A stretch of 37,098 nucleotides of DNA from Pseudoselenomonas ruminantium (GTDB lineage Bacteria > Bacillota > Negativicutes > Selenomonadales > Selenomonadaceae): contig DFHU01000063.1 of the NCBI GenBank assembly GCA_002373045.1, positions 1-37,098 of the forward strand, given 5' to 3'. A program made the position numbers and the translations under genes. Shown here in pieces: positions 22,847-29,717 of the stretch. The notes beneath the pieces were generated by a model. The model was not told where the DNA came from. It searched no databases and saw nothing but the letters and a program-made list of their open reading frames with translations. Numbering within the stretch: the first letter of the stretch is position 1; each line of letters starts with the position of its first letter.

Positions 22847-22978
22847 TATATATTATCGTATGCGAGTACCGGGAAGCCTTGCTACGACTAGGTTCCGAGC
22901 CTTTTGTGATACCTCTCAGGACAATGCCATAGAGCGTACCTTATCCAGTTGCAACCTCTACGAACTCACATAGCAACT
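22845..22978 (-). ncRNA. Candidate structured leader RNA or small RNA upstream of prfC
   Basis: On the minus strand, starting right after a promoter, TATGTGAGT pairs with ACTCGCATA about 120 bases later (one G-U), closing a domain that includes smaller stems (TAGAG with CTCTA; CCT with AGG; CGGAA with TTCC). No ORF is apparent. I compared it by eye with SRP RNA, 6S RNA, tmRNA and common riboswitches and found no match. No terminator is visible before prfC, so it may be a 230-base leader of prfC. Confidence 0.35.
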
Positions 22979-23008
22979 ATTTTACCATAAAATAAGAAGG
23001 GAAGACAA
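22979..23008 (-). promoter_or_regulatory. Promoter, copy A of a repeated promoter segment
   Basis: TTGTCT (23008-23003), 18 bases, TAAAAT (22984-22979), with TGG before the -10. The surrounding 40 bases (22971-23010) are repeated at 31067-31106. Confidence 0.6.
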
Positions 23009-23011
23009 GAA

Positions 23012-23039
23012 AATTGGCACGGGACTTTGCCCGTGCCAA
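23012..23039 (-). terminator. Terminator after the recombinase remnant
   Basis: TTGGCACGGG (23014-23023) pairs with CCCGTGCCAA (23030-23039); on the minus strand it is followed by TTTTCTTG. Confidence 0.8.
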
Positions 23040-23042
23040 CTC

Positions 23043-23390
23043 TTACCCCATATGAATTTCTGTGCCATCCTTGAATGTTACGCTGATATCCTCCTTGCTG
23101 TATACGGTCATGAAGTCTATCAGCGTTCCCCAAAGCCCCGCATCAAACTTCGTCAAGCTTTCGCTCTGAGCAGTAAGTGCTTGGGAAAAACCATCCAGAC
23201 GTTCAGACTTTGCATGTCGAGTCTTGATGGACTTAACCACTTCATCATGTCTGCCTTTCACAGCCTCGTAACGACTGACCAGTTCATCATAGGTGGCTGG
23301 CGGTATAATTGCTTCGTGGTTCCCCGTTACATAGTACTGCGGAATCTCCCCTTCATTCTTTTTTACTTTCTTGGTCAGGAAATCAACGGC
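23043..23390 (-). pseudogene. Large serine recombinase, C-terminal fragment
   Basis: The frame from 23390 to 23043 reads AVDFLTKKVKKNEGEIPQYY, then TGNHEAIIPPATYDELVSRY, and ends GLWGTLIDFMTVYSKEDISV with TFKDGTEIHMG. This is the DUF4368-type end of large serine recombinases carried by mobile elements of clostridia and relatives. There is no catalytic N-terminus: the frame meets the portal fragment at about 23385-23395. A start at GTG 23261 would give only 72 residues. Confidence 0.85.
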
Positions 23391-23847
23391 TCATGGGCGT
23401 ATAGGTGTAGACAATCTCACCATGCTCATCCCGGTCAACACTCATGCGGTTAGACAAGAGCGGATAAAGCCCCACCACTCGTCCCATGCCATCTCGGATT
23501 ATCTGCGAGTAGGAATTTCCCCACAAAAGCAGGTGAATCATGGCCGTCTCTCGAAATATAAAAGAAGTCATTTCAGGATTGGTCGAATCATGGAGCAGGA
23601 AGTACAGCGGATGCCCCGGCACTCGTTCCTTGCCTTGACCTTTGTATTCGTAGACATGAAGTGGCAAGCTGGCGATGGATTCAGCCAAGATGCGGACGCA
23701 GGCGTAAACCGCCGTGGTCTGCATGGCGGTGAACTCATTAACCTTTTTGCCACTTGCTGACCTGCCAAAAACAAACGGCCAGCCACTGAAGTGATAGAAG
23801 TTTTGGGGCTTGTCCCGTGAGCGGAAAAGTTTTGTAAATAAATTCAT
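23383..23847 (-). pseudogene. Phage portal protein (HK97 family), N-terminal fragment
   Basis: 154 residues from ATG 23847. FGRSASGKKVNEFTAMQTTA, VYACVRILAESIASLPLHVY and HPLYFLLHDSTNPEMTSF are hallmark N-terminal portal sequences; full-length portals are about 400 residues. The reading stops at a TGA (23385-23383) lying within the join to the recombinase fragment. A ribosome site GGGGGTG precedes the start. A truncated structural gene of a prophage. Confidence 0.85.
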
Positions 23848-23900
23848 AGGCGTCACACCCCCTCTGAAAATTAAACGAACAGACAAGTTAGGAGAATTTG

Positions 23901-24359
23901 ATGGAAATTATAGAATATGACTCAAAATACAAACAGGATTTCATCGACTTTAATACTGCATGGATTGTTGATAATTTTGGCTTTCTTGAACCGGAAGATA
24001 AGGAAACCTTTGATAAAATAGATGAGGAATTATCGAAAGGCTCAATGATTTATTTTGCCATTGAAGACGGTGTTGCTCTTGCTACCTGTATGGCCAAGCC
24101 CATGCCTGATGACACTTGGGAAATTTGTAAATTGGCATCCAACAAACACAGAGAGCACAAAGGCTGCGGCAGTGCTGTATTTGAAGCCGCCATGCAGTGG
24201 GCCGTAAATCATGGAGCCAAGAAGCTCTTTCTTATATCCAACAGCCACCTTAAACCTGCTATTCATATTTATGAAAAGTATGGATTCAAGGAAATAAAGC
24301 TCGATAACTATGGATATGTCCGTGGAGACATTGCCTTTGAAAAAATAATCGCTAAGTAA
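23901..24359 (+). CDS. GNAT-family N-acetyltransferase
   Basis: 152 residues from ATG 23901, six bases after AGGAG. The acetyl-CoA site shows as KLASNKHREHKGCGSAVFEA (the Q/RxxGxG/A-type loop is degenerate here: REHKGCGS) and the C-terminal HIYEKYGFKEI is typical of GNATs. Substrate unknown. It starts 54 bases from the divergent portal fragment and ends at a hairpin shared with the opposing 108-residue gene. Probably cargo. Confidence 0.85.
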   Translation: MEIIEYDSKYKQDFIDFNTAWIVDNFGFLEPEDKETFDKIDEELSKGSMIYFAIEDGVALATCMAKPMPDDTWEICKLASNKHREHKGCGSAVFEAAMQWAVNHGAKKLFLISNSHLKPAIHIYEKYGFKEIKLDNYGYVRGDIAFEKIIAK

Positions 24360-24361
24360 AA

Positions 24362-24383
24362 GCACCGCCCTTTCGAGCGGTGC
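24362..24383. terminator. Hairpin GCACCGC / GCGGTGC, copy 1
   Basis: Seven-base arms around CCCTTTCGA-type loop. The near-identical hairpin recurs at 25726-25747, each at the 3' end of a copy of the duplicated gene. Confidence 0.65.
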
Positions 24384-24401
24384 TCCGGCCTTGCTTTCGG
24401 C

Positions 24402-24728
24402 TTAGAAGGTTCTTTCGTAGGAAAGCCCCATGATTTGAAGTTCTGCCGTGAATTTTGCTCCTCTTGCAATCTCGTCTGCGGCCTTCAAAAGTTCCTCCGG
24501 CGTTGGGCTTCCCCCCATCCGGCTTACGCTTGCGCTGGCTTCGATTTCGATGCAGCCTATGCGCTTTTCCCAGTCGGTCTTTTCAAGGTTGCTGTTCTGG
24601 AAAATCTGGATGTTGATGTAATCCTGCCCCGTGCGCTTGTTGTTCCAGCCCAGCGAGTTTTCTTCAATCTCGAATCCGTACTCTTTGCCCTTGCTCTCGA
24701 TAATCTCGGCGATTTCCTGCTTTGTCAT
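24402..24728 (-). CDS. Duplicated 108-residue protein, copy 1
   Basis: 108 residues from ATG 24728 after AGGAGG. Acidic alpha/beta protein: MTKQEIAEIIESKGKEYGFE, GWNNKRTGQDYINIQIFQNS, then MGGSPTPEELLKAADEIARG. Family not recognised. A second copy lies at 25765-26091 with roughly 85 percent identical residues, and the duplication includes the terminator hairpin and about 90 bases upstream. The gene is on the same strand as the phage remnants. Confidence 0.7.
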   Translation of the reverse strand: MTKQEIAEIIESKGKEYGFEIEENSLGWNNKRTGQDYINIQIFQNSNLEKTDWEKRIGCIEIEASASVSRMGGSPTPEELLKAADEIARGAKFTAELQIMGLSYERTF

Positions 24729-24863
24729 TTTCTTTTCCTCCTTTTCGGTCGTCTGTGTTTTCCCTTTTGGTATGTGTATATTCGCTCTTAATGGTAAGAA
24801 TAGCAAGTCATAATTGGCATTTATTTATGTATACAATCATTTTATTGGAAGGAGACATAAAGT

Positions 24864-25646
24864 TTGAAACAATATATAGTGGACGCATTTACAGATAAAC
24901 CATTTTCGGGAAATCCGGCTGCGGTTTGTGTCATGGATGATTGGCCATCCGAAGAATCCATGATGAAATTGGCGATGGAAAATAACCTATCCGAAACTGC
25001 GTTTATTGTTAAGGAACAACAAGGATACCACCTTCGCTGGTTTACTCCAGGAACAGAAGTGGAGCTTTGTGGCCATGCCACTCTTGCTTCTGCTTTTATC
25101 ATTCTGAATTATTATAATCCCAACAGTGATGTTGTTCGATTCAACACAATGAGCGGTCTCTTGACCGTCAAACGTAACGAAGATATGTATGAGATGGATT
25201 TTCCACGATACGACTTGCAGGAAATTCCCGTTACAGATGATATGGAAGCCGCCTTTGGCATTCGCCCGAAAAAAGCACTTCTTGGACTGGATTTGATTTG
25301 TGTCTTTGAGACAGAGGACGATGTGCGTACAATGCATCCAAATCAGAAATTGCTGAAAAACATCGATGGACGCATCCAAAATGCTACGGCGATAGGATCG
25401 GATTTTGACTGTGTTTCGAGAAGTTTTGCTCCTAAATTATCCATAGCCGAAGACCCGGTTTGCGGATCAGCTCACTGTCAAATTGCGGATTATTGGGCAA
25501 AAGAACTGAACAAGACAACAATAAATGCCTACCAAGCATCAAAACGTGGCGGTTTTCTTCATTGCGAATTGAAGCCAAATAATAGAATCGCTATAAGTGG
25601 AAATGCCACGCTTGTGGCGATTTCAGAAATCGTTGCTCAACTGTAA
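24864..25646 (+). CDS. PhzF-family isomerase/epimerase-like protein
   Basis: 260 residues from TTG 24864 after AAGGAG. It begins IVDAFTDKPFSGNPAAVCV, has the catalytic-type glutamate in NLSETAFI (E44), CGHATLAS and DPVCGSAHC, all PhzF signatures. The family includes phenazine isomerase and many enzymes of unknown substrate with the diaminopimelate epimerase fold. It sits precisely between the two copies of the duplicated gene, on the opposite strand. Confidence 0.88.
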   Translation: MKQYIVDAFTDKPFSGNPAAVCVMDDWPSEESMMKLAMENNLSETAFIVKEQQGYHLRWFTPGTEVELCGHATLASAFIILNYYNPNSDVVRFNTMSGLLTVKRNEDMYEMDFPRYDLQEIPVTDDMEAAFGIRPKKALLGLDLICVFETEDDVRTMHPNQKLLKNIDGRIQNATAIGSDFDCVSRSFAPKLSIAEDPVCGSAHCQIADYWAKELNKTTINAYQASKRGGFLHCELKPNNRIAISGNATLVAISEIVAQL

Positions 25647-25725
25647 CTTGTTCATCCCCTATTGCGCCAACAGTCCACAGATTGCTATAATCAGAAGCCT
25701 CGATGAGAACGATCTCATCTTAAGA

Positions 25726-25747
25726 ACACCGCCCTTTCGAGCGGTGT
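25726..25747. terminator. Hairpin ACACCGC / GCGGTGT, copy 2
   Basis: Counterpart of 24362-24383, with compensatory change of the outer base pair, which argues the structure is maintained. Confidence 0.65.
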
Positions 25748-25764
25748 CTCGACCTTCTTTTTGT

Positions 25765-26091
25765 TTAGAAGGTTCTTTCGTAGTAAAGCCCCATGCTCTG
25801 AAGTTCTGCCGTGAATTTTGCTCCCCTTGCAATCTCATCGGCGGCCTTCAAAAGCTCCTCTGGTGTGGGGCTTCCGCCCATCCGGCTTACGCTTGCACTG
25901 GCTTCGATGTCGATGCAGGCTTTGTGGTTCTCACAGTCGGTCTTTTCGAGGTTGCTGTTCTGGAAAATCTGGATGTTGATGTAATCCTGCCCTGTGCGCT
26001 TGTTGTTCCAGCCCATCGAGTTTTCTTCAAGCTCGAATCCGTACTCGGATGCCTTGCTGGTGATGATTTCGTTTACTTCCTGCTTTGTCAT
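25765..26091 (-). CDS. Duplicated 108-residue protein, copy 2
   Basis: Same length and layout as the gene at 24402-24728, preceded by an almost identical ribosome site and leader. Differences are concentrated in the N-terminal 30 residues (VNEIITSKASEYGFELEE) and around residues 53-60 (CENHKACID), while GWNNKRTGQDYINIQIFQNS and the C-terminal half are conserved. Both copies are intact, so the duplication is fairly recent or selected. Confidence 0.7.
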   Translation of the reverse strand: MTKQEVNEIITSKASEYGFELEENSMGWNNKRTGQDYINIQIFQNSNLEKTDCENHKACIDIEASASVSRMGGSPTPEELLKAADEIARGAKFTAELQSMGLYYERTF

Positions 26092-26213
26092 TTTGTTTTC
26101 CTCCTTTTCGGTTGTCTGTGTTTTCCCTTTCGGTATGTGTATATTCCCGTACTATGGAAGAAACAGCAAGTCATAAATGAGAATTATTTTATGGATACAA
26201 GGAGATTAATTCT

Positions 26214-26690
26214 ATGGATTTTGAACAGTCAATTCGCGGAAATAAAGCAAGGGAAAATTTCAATTCCGGCTACAATTGCTCCCAGTCCGTACTGCTGGCC
26301 TATGAAGATTATTTGCAGGAAAAAGGACTTGACCCTAAAACCGTATTGCGGATGGCATCACCCATGGGAGGTGGAATCAGCCGTCTGCGGGAAATATGCG
26401 GTGCTGTCTCTTCTTTATGTCTGCTAATAGGTTTAGCAGATGGTTACGACACACCAGATGATGAAAAGAAAAAAGCACTGTATAGCCAGGTTCAAAAACT
26501 TACACTTCAGTTCAAAGAGCATCAAGGCTCCATTATCTGCCGTGAGTTGCTAGGCTTAGAGCAAAAACATGACCAGCCTACACCATCAAAACGAACAAAA
26601 GAGTATTATGCTGAACGCCCCTGCGCCGATTTCTGTGCAACGGCAGCAGCTATTTTTGAGGAACATTATCTACAAGAACTGTCTAAATAA
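26214..26690 (+). CDS. C_GCAxxG_C_C family redox protein
   Basis: 158 residues from ATG 26214 after AAGGAG. Conserved cysteines: GYNCSQSV (C22), ICGAVSS (C62, a variant of CGAxxG), C69 and two C-terminal cysteines in RPCADFCA. The glycine-rich SPMGGGISR precedes C62. Members are thought to be redox-active and often lie next to ABC or oxidoreductase genes; the partner is not evident. Its stop overlaps the opposing terminase fragment by eight bases. Confidence 0.85.
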   Translation: MDFEQSIRGNKARENFNSGYNCSQSVLLAYEDYLQEKGLDPKTVLRMASPMGGGISRLREICGAVSSLCLLIGLADGYDTPDDEKKKALYSQVQKLTLQFKEHQGSIICRELLGLEQKHDQPTPSKRTKEYYAERPCADFCATAAAIFEEHYLQELSK

Positions 26691-26919
26691 CCAGCACACC
26701 ACGGCTGTCATATACTGATTCTCCGCTATCATTTCCGCAACGAATAGCACGGTCAAGAGCCATGATGAGGGCAATCGCCCCGTCAATCTTCTCCGTGCTT
26801 TTTGCTTTGTCTGCTTTGATATTCCCGGCAGGGTCAGTGCGGATGAAAATGTTGTCCATGTTCCACCTCAACACTGGATGTCCGCCATGTGCGATTTTTT
26901 CTTCCAGCACCAGTTTCAT
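26683..26919 (-). pseudogene. Phage terminase large subunit, C-terminal fragment
   Basis: The frame reads HGGHPVLRWNMDNIFIRTDP, AGNIKADKAKSTEKIDGAIA and LIMALDRAIRC, the end of a TerL protein (nuclease domain: PVLRW, then KIDGxxALIMAL). About 78 residues remain of some 550. Upstream it runs directly into a resolvase fragment. In HK97-type phages terL directly precedes the portal gene; here 2.8 kb of unrelated cargo lies between the two remnants. Confidence 0.85.
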
Positions 26920-26922
26920 CAG

Positions 26923-27078
26923 TTAGTTGTATGCTGGCCTATCAAAGTCCTTGCCACTCTGTTTATCAGTGTATACACACTCTCTGGGAACGCCAAAGTT
27001 CTCCATAGCAATCCACTGACGGTCATCATTCTGTCCAAGTGTTGATACCCGAATGTACCCATAAATCTTGTTTTCCAT
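26923..27078 (-). pseudogene. Resolvase/invertase-type serine recombinase, N-terminal fragment
   Basis: 51 residues from ATG 27078 after GAGGAGG: MENKIYGYIRVSTLGQNDDR holds the catalytic serine (VS), then YTDKQSGKDFDRPAYN and a TAA. Normal length is about 190 residues. The TAA is two bases from the ATG-like start of the terminase fragment, showing a deletion join. Confidence 0.85.
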
Positions 27079-27218
27079 AAGAATTCCTCCTCATCACTAA
27101 ATTGTTTTAGATAAATTTATTGTAGAGGAATCCTTGATTTCGTTACAGGTATTAGTCATTTACTTTACCATACATTTTCCGATTAGTGAAGTATTACTTA
27201 ACTATTGCTTCTAACACA

Positions 27219-27257
27219 AAAACGCTGCATCACACCTTAAGCATGATGCAGCGTTTT
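27219..27257. terminator. Bidirectional terminator
   Basis: AAAACGCTGCATCA pairs perfectly with TGATGCAGCGTTTT around an 11-base loop. Confidence 0.85.
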
Positions 27258-27277
27258 CCTGTAAGTAAAGATTTTCT

Positions 27278-27838
27278 TCATAAACCTTTATAATAATTTT
27301 CAATAAATTTAGCCATTAATTTACGACGTTGAAGTAAAAATTCTTCAAAATCACCGTACTCCATCGTAAACACAGATTCCGGAATAGCGTTATCTTTTAA
27401 ATTATCCTTTAATTCGCCTATATCTTTTATATTCCCTATGCTAACCTCATGTGTATCGCACTGATTACACATGATAGCAAAGTATTCCTTTGGTGCTTTA
27501 TCACCTACAGCTTTATTAACATGTGTATCCAAGTATGTATAATTCGCAACTTGATTGTACTTAGCCCTATTGTTTATACCATTTTTCTTTAGATATGCTT
27601 TTGGGAAAATATGATGAATGTCTCCTGCAATCTCAACTAAGTCTGCTACTGTTGTTCCACTTTGGAATAATGAATCACTATTACGATTAATTTGAGCGGC
27701 AATAAATGTACTAAAAGCTGGGCTGTTTATCGATGATGATTCCAAATTCTGTGGCAATGTAACATTCCAAAAGGTATCTGAAAGTACCGATTCTTCGATT
27801 TCTTTAGCATATATTGCAAAGCCTTTTTCATTCATCAA
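27278..27838 (-). pseudogene. DUF262/DUF1524 (GmrSD-type) endonuclease, C-terminal fragment
   Basis: 186 residues. GDIHHIFPKAYLKKNGINNR (H75, H76) and the following N, VANYTYLD and KAPKEYF are the His-Me-finger nuclease motif of DUF1524, the C-terminal domain of GmrSD-like type IV restriction enzymes. The DUF262 NTP-dependent N-terminal half is missing; the frame begins abruptly where the UPF0178 gene is cut. It ends at a good terminator, so a shortened product might still be made. Confidence 0.75.
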
Positions 27839-27841
27839 ACG

Positions 27842-28027
27842 TCAAAGGTTTATAAGTGCCAGGTCAACAGCATCTGCTCCGGCACCAATTACGCGCACCT
27901 CACTATAATCCGAAGTCAATATATGATTGGTATCACAGAGCAGCGTTACAGACAATTCATATTTTCTAGCCACCTGCTCCGTTATTTTTACTACCGGGCA
28001 AGCATCTGCATCAACGTAAATCCTCAT
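27842..28027 (-). pseudogene. UPF0178 (YaiI/YqxD) family protein, N-terminal fragment
   Basis: 61 residues: MRIYVDADACPVVKITEQVA, then VRVIGAGADAVDLALINL and a TGA. The family continues for another 80 residues (including a second conserved acidic loop), so this is the first half only. VDADACPV is the family signature, with PIN-like acidic residues. Its ATG overlaps the stop of the upstream gene read in its original frame. Confidence 0.85.
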
Positions 28028-28424
28028 CCGATATTTCTCACCTGCGCCAATATCTCAGATTCATCCGTATAGCGATGTATGTGGAATCGTTCATTTCCGG
28101 CCAACATAGCAGATAGCTGCGTTTCCTTTGAGCGGTAGAAAATATGTACTTCTTTTTGCCATGGGCTTCAGCGTAAGCCAGCTCATATCCAACGCCTAAC
28201 GATACCTGAGTGCATTCTGCCACCACAACATTGCATTCACGCAACCAGGCGGTATCTTGTTCATAAATAGCTTGGTCACCTTTATCTTCCACCGTAGACA
28301 AGCTCAAGTCACCTACATGCTCAGTAAGCACTTGATGTTTTTCTTTCAAGGCAGCTATGACTTTACGATAGAGTTCCGCATCCTGTCTGCCGCCACGAAT
28401 GGAACCTGCAAAATATACCTTCAT
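28024..28424 (-). pseudogene. Nucleoside 2-deoxyribosyltransferase-family protein with frameshift
   Basis: The start KVYFAGSIRGGRQDAELYRK and VVVAECTQVSLGVGYELAYA are those of the DNPH1/Rcl-like branch (5-hydroxymethyl-dUMP or nucleotide hydrolases). After AEAHGK the reading leaves the family. One A missing from a five-A run (28153-28157) explains it: with six A the protein continues EVHIFYRSKETQLSAMLAGN and ERFHIHRYTDESEILAQVRN to a TGA at 28026-28024, overlapping the next ATG. The short in-frame version ends at 28038. Either a real mutation or a sequencing slip. Confidence 0.8.
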
Positions 28425-28434
28425 CGTCTCAGCC

Positions 28435-28947
28435 TCATTTCATCTTCAGGTCCAACAGTACCTTATCGGTTTCCCACGGCGATATGACTGTATAGTCGAT
28501 GCCTGCTCCCTCCAGAACAGCTTTGATTTCTTCGTCCTTCACCTTGGCACGTTCCAAATTGGTTTCCTTGCGTCCATCGATACTGATGAACTCGTCATTC
28601 CGTTGGAGCAAATACTCCACATTGTCAAACTTGGCATGCTCATGCATCACCAGCTGGTCGAAAAGCTCGTCCGGCATGTTGTTGTAGATGATGTTCAGCG
28701 GCAGGGGCGAATCGCAGACCGCATACTCCACACCATACCGCTCCAACGTCTTCAGCCTATGCACCTGCTCGGCAAAGAGGTAGAGCTGGTCCTGCACAAT
28801 ATCCGTGGCATTCTGATACCAAAGCCACTTGGCGTACTCGCCCACCAGCTCCGTCTTATGCCCCTTGCGCTTCAGCTTTGAAAAAATATCTGCGGCGATG
28901 GTGCTCTTGCCGATGCCAGCACCGCCGTAAAAGTTCAGTACCTTCAA
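28435..28947 (-). CDS. P-loop NTPase (AAA/kinase-like)
   Basis: 170 residues from TTG 28947, seven bases after GGAG. GGAGIGKST (8-16) is a Walker A near the N-terminus, followed by GEYAKWLWY and YAVCDSPLPLNIIYNN, where D in VCDSP would be Walker B. The layout resembles NadR-type or deoxynucleoside-kinase-like ATPases that phages and their hosts use for nucleotide handling. It is first in the decayed operon with the deoxyribosyltransferase-family gene, 10 bases apart, suggesting a nucleotide-salvage role. Confidence 0.75.
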   Translation of the reverse strand: MKVLNFYGGAGIGKSTIAADIFSKLKRKGHKTELVGEYAKWLWYQNATDIVQDQLYLFAEQVHRLKTLERYGVEYAVCDSPLPLNIIYNNMPDELFDQLVMHEHAKFDNVEYLLQRNDEFISIDGRKETNLERAKVKDEEIKAVLEGAGIDYTVISPWETDKVLLDLKMK

Positions 28948-29040
28948 CTTAAAACTCCTGTTCGTTCTTAGAATTTTACAATAATCATTATACACCACAG
29001 AAGGGGTGTTCTCTACAATTACCGAACAAAAAGGCTGCCC

Positions 29041-29056
29041 AGCATATTGATATGCT
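29041..29056. repeat. AGCATAT/ATATGCT dyad
   Basis: A 16-base palindrome (two-base centre). The string TGCCCAGCATATT that leads into it (29036-29048) recurs at 30898-30910, possibly the two ends of a lost element. Confidence 0.4.
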
Positions 29057-29109
29057 CCCCCTATGAGAGACAGTAAAAAATAAAACTGTCATCATAGGGG
29101 GAGTTTTTT
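29055..29109 (+). terminator. Strong hairpin with T6
   Basis: CTCCCCCTATGA (29055-29066) pairs with TCATAGGGGGAG (29092-29103), and GACAGT (29069-29074) with ACTGTC (29085-29090); TTTTTT follows. The right arm AGGGGGAG is also a good ribosome site six bases before an ATG (29110). Confidence 0.8.
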
Positions 29110-29211
29110 ATGCCACAAAAACATAAAATTACAGCAGAGATTCACTCCTCCCACTTTTTTACCACCATTTATCACTCAGAACGGCCATTAAGTCAACGTT
29201 ATAAGCAGTAA
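29110..29211 (+). CDS. Doubtful 33-residue ORF after the hairpin
   Basis: ATG 29110 to TAA 29211; basic and polar (MPQKHKITAEIHSSHFF to LSQRYKQ), no membrane segment or family. The only reason to list it is the ribosome site supplied by the hairpin arm. If the hairpin terminates transcription it is not expressed. Confidence 0.2.
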   Translation: MPQKHKITAEIHSSHFFTTIYHSERPLSQRYKQ

Positions 29212-29219
29212 AGTTTTTC

Positions 29220-29248
29220 TTGCAAAACGGCTCCATTTGTCTTAAAAT
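29220..29248 (+). promoter_or_regulatory. Promoter of the antitoxin-like gene
   Basis: TTGCAA (29220-29225), 17 bases, TAAAAT (29243-29248). Confidence 0.6.
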
Positions 29249-29285
29249 CGAAGAAAAATAGGAAATCCCACGAGGAGGAATCATC

Positions 29286-29531
29286 ATGGATGCATCTGTA
29301 GTAGCAAACTATACTGCTCATCTTGATGACAAGCACCGCTTAACACTCCGCGGGGCTAAATATACATATTATCAAGTAAAGGAATATGAGAACGGCTGCA
29401 TTATACTTGAACCGCGTGAACTGGTAGCCCCCAAGGAAATCTCTAAAAATACTCTTGCCATGATGGATGAATCCATCCGCAACTACAAAACTGGCAATGT
29501 TTCTGCACCAATCGATTTAATGGGGTTCTAA
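29286..29531 (+). CDS. Antitoxin-like protein
   Basis: 81 residues from ATG 29286 after GAGGAGG. The first half (NYTAHLDDKHRLTLRGAKY, YYQVKEYENGCIILEPREL) has the swapped-hairpin beta pattern of AbrB/MazE DNA-binding domains; the second half (SKNTLAMMDESIRNYKTGNV) is the helical, toxin-binding type of tail. It is followed two bases later by a truncated toxin-like ORF. It probably binds its own promoter. Assigned from pattern, not from a certain family match. Confidence 0.65.
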   Translation: MDASVVANYTAHLDDKHRLTLRGAKYTYYQVKEYENGCIILEPRELVAPKEISKNTLAMMDESIRNYKTGNVSAPIDLMGF

Positions 29532-29533
29532 CT

Positions 29534-29620
29534 ATGAGTTTTGCTATTCGCATGGGAATCCCGGAAATGTTGAACCTATGGATGACCTATCTAAAAAAAG
29601 AGCCAGCCATAACCATATAA
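29534..29620 (+). pseudogene. RelE/YoeB-type toxin, N-terminal fragment
   Basis: 28 residues: MSFAIRMGIPEMLNLWMTYL followed by KKEPAITI and TAA. The start matches what I recall of a group of RelE-fold toxins (xxMGxPEMxxxW) that follow such antitoxins, but the remaining 70-80 residues are gone and the ORF runs into a terminator stem. The antitoxin is thus orphaned. Confidence 0.5.
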
Positions 29621-29638
29621 ATGGTTTATGACTGGCTC
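29600..29638. terminator. Hairpin GAGCCAG / CTGGCTC
   Basis: GAGCCAG..CAT-A-ACCAT pairs with ATGGT..ATG..CTGGCTC with a few mismatches. It overlaps the end of the toxin fragment. Confidence 0.6.
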
Positions 29639-29717
29639 ATGTTATTCAAGACAACTTTTAGGCTTGAGGATGGCCTAAAAATCCGCTGTAATAGTTGTAT
29701 CCTCACATCCATGATAG

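Noticed and set aside
22845..22978. Known RNA (SRP, 6S, tmRNA, TPP, lysine, cobalamin, guanidine riboswitch)
   Set aside because: None of their conserved blocks could be found by eye; left as an unknown candidate.
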